From: Adiantum capillus-veneris
Taxonomy: Eukaryota > Streptophyta > Polypodiopsida > Polypodiales > Pteridaceae
Assembly: GCA_014529385.2 (NCBI GenBank)
Contig: CM043955.1
Location: forward strand, 148,509,640 to 148,567,639
Direction: 5' to 3'
DNA length: 58,000 bases
The notes beneath the pieces were generated by a model, which saw nothing but the letters and a program-made list of their open reading frames with translations, was not told where the DNA came from and made no database searches. Below are positions 56,330 through 58,000 of the stretch, in pieces. Each line of letters begins with the position of its first letter. Position 1 is the stretch's first letter. The position numbers and the translations under genes are program-made.

Positions 56330-58000
56330 ATGAATTTAAGATCAGGAAGATACATTTTTAGAGACCAGAAGGTGGCAGGTGACCAAGGTAGCTCAGTGTC
56401 CACCGAGGAGAGTGTAACTCAGGCAAGGCTAGATCCACTAGCACCGATTATTGAGGAAGGTAGTGATACTGACACTTCGTCAAACAAATCTTTCTTCATG
56501 ATGGGTAGTCAACAGCCAAGAGGTTTCACCTATGACGAACCAATGCCAGGAGGAAGCACCTCCCTAAATCCTTTGAATGATTCCAAGCTCAATGTGATCT
56601 TCTTAGAGGGAACTAACTCGAGGGGAGCCCTAGTCTATTCTGACTATCGAGGACGCAAGTACATTTGTATCGAAGAGAGGCCGGCTCAGAGATTGGAGAT
56701 AATTTGAGTCTATGATGATGGAGATAGATTCCGAGACGAAAAAGGGAACCACTATCTGATAGTCAGTAACCCTGAAGATTACAACAGATATGGAGATAAT
56801 GTGGCAAAAGGGAAAATGGTTTCAGAAGCTCAAGAACCGCCACCAAACATTGATCGGCCCGGAGCTATTTTCATGTATGATAAGAAAACAACCAGGGTTC
56901 CAACGTATAATGAGAACGTGGGAATCTACAAGCATGAGAGTGAGGGTATAGTCGCTTACTTTTGCAGCAAAGAACCATACTTAAATGAATTAAGCAAAGA
57001 CAAGGTTCTTTACCTATTCTCTTATGAAACTGCTATGGGGAAGGGTATAGTTCTTGTTGATAGATACGGGCGAGAATACCAACGTATTCTCCCAGAGGAG
57101 GTAGAAAAGGCAACAGGTTCAGGAGCATCAACATATGCCCCTGAGGAAGTGCCAAGAGCCACCTACACTCCAAGCAAGTCGACAAATCCCTTTTCTGAAG
57201 AGTATGACGCTACCTCACATTCCACCTGACCGTAGGCATTCAACAACCAAAACCAACCAGCAAACCAGCCATCATTGCAGGCATGGCTTCGACAAAGTGC
57301 AACATTGGAACAAGACCAAAACCGATATGGTTATCAAGCCGCACGAGGGCCAAGGGATCTGCAAGAACCACCACTCTATTCAAGGTATCAAGGAGAGAGT
57401 AAGGCAAAGACTCAAGGGTCAACAGATCCTGGAGGACCCCATGATAGAACGAATTCGAAGAGATGAACCATCTCTGGAAAGAACTGTTAGAAATTATGGC
57501 TTAGGAGCACCACTGGGAGAGGAACCAGCCTACTATAGAAGACCTGAGGAGCTATATCGATTAGGACGTGGAGATCCAATGATGATGCGGTTTGTAGACC
57601 ATCATAGAATAGACCTTCTCAAGTGCAAAAATGGGTAAACAAGAAATACACAGGAAACAGAGACCCAAGAGATCATGTAGCAACCTTTGTGCGTGTAATT
57701 AGAGCCGAAGAGGTGTTAGACTTCCCTACCCAATTTGCAGGGTTTGGACTAACCCTAGAGGATGACGCTGCTACTTGGTTTGACTCTGTAGAGCGTAGAG
57801 ACTTTGAGTCTATGGAGGAAGTGTTTGACGAGTTTATCGAGGAATTCTCACAAAGGGGGATAGATCATAATATCGTCTCAAAAATCCACAAATTCAAACA
57901 GAAAGATGGGGAATCTGTACGAAAGGCAACCCTAAGACTAAAAAGATATGTTAAGTTATGTCATGTGGAAGAACTGCCAACTCAGTACAGACTAATGCTT
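56330..58000 (+). pseudogene. gag: Gy-B gag (partial, runs off window)
   Basis: Starts at ATG 56330 with MNLRSGR. The N-terminal extension has blocks paralleling Gy-A: EGTNSRGALVYSDYRGRKYI, GNHYLIVSNPEDY, NVGIYKHESEGIV, VLYLFSYETAMGKGIVLVD. A stop at 56705-56707 and a frame change near 57200 break it. A linker follows, then the Gag core from about 57640 (GNRDPRDHVATFVRVIRAEE, LTLEDDAATWFDSV, EFSQRGIDHNIVSKIH) to the window end. The capsid-type core is typical of gypsy Gag. The rest of the element lies outside. Confidence 0.85.

Larger units (their letters stand above)
52231..58000 (+). mobile_element. Gy-B, 5' half (plus orientation), continuing beyond the window
   Basis: 5' LTR, primer site, leader with palindrome array B2, TIR element copy 3, gag. 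It is inserted in Cop-3 with 5' flank TCTTC. The opposite end of the same insertion appears to be at 36370 in inverted orientation. Confidence 0.85.

Overview
The window is intergenic DNA from a large, repeat-rich plant nuclear genome. Nearly every recognisable coding stretch belongs to an LTR retrotransposon (Ty3/gypsy or Ty1/copia) with plant-type features: primer sites matching tRNA-Asp and initiator tRNA-Met, Gag zinc knuckles, post-integrase ORFs and a chromodomain. Almost all are broken by stops, frameshifts and deletions. I see no intact host gene, tRNA or rRNA. A fern, lycophyte, gymnosperm or large-genome angiosperm would fit; the sequence alone does not decide.

Layout. (1) 1159-20777: one gypsy element (here Gy-1, Athila/Tat-like) with both LTRs, primer site, polypurine tract and a perfect 5-bp target duplication TCAGG. 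Nested in it is a minus-strand copia element (Cop-1, 11461-17854, target duplication CATAC). The 5' LTR of Cop-1 is in turn interrupted by a 1.34-kb terminal-inverted-repeat (TIR) element. (2) 20954-34365: a minus-strand gypsy element (Gy-A) with 3' LTR, a 3' ORF ('protein X'), a palindrome array, a deleted pol, gag, a second TIR element and a second palindrome array; its 5' LTR is missing. (3) 34365-36369: the 3' half of a copia element (Cop-3, minus). (4) 36370-43847: the 3' half of gypsy Gy-B (minus) with 3' LTR, protein X and a palindrome array. (5) 43848-47418: a 5'-truncated copia (Cop-2, plus, same family as Cop-1). (6) about 47850-49924: a chromovirus relic (Chr-1, minus). (7) 49925-52230: the 5' half of Cop-3 (plus). 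(8) 52231-58000: the 5' half of Gy-B (plus) with 5' LTR, primer site, palindrome array, a third TIR element and gag running off the window.

The most unusual signal is shared by Gy-A and Gy-B. Both carry a large extra ORF (protein X) between pol and the 3' LTR, and both carry arrays of 22-bp palindromes (10-bp arms, 2-bp spacer) in the 5' leader and just upstream of protein X, with a half-site in the LTR. The architecture is the same but the palindrome sequence differs completely: GTAAATAATC arms in Gy-A, GACATCCTAC arms in Gy-B. This looks like an element-specific recognition system, perhaps analogous to self-recognising anti-silencing factors of other plant transposons; the function is inference.

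Two structural stories can also be read directly. The two ends of Gy-B lie in opposite orientation, yet share the target duplication TCTTC and split one copia reading frame, which points to an inversion with a breakpoint at about 43848. The three TIR elements sit at TTAA sites, and one has its empty site preserved in the sister LTR of Cop-1.
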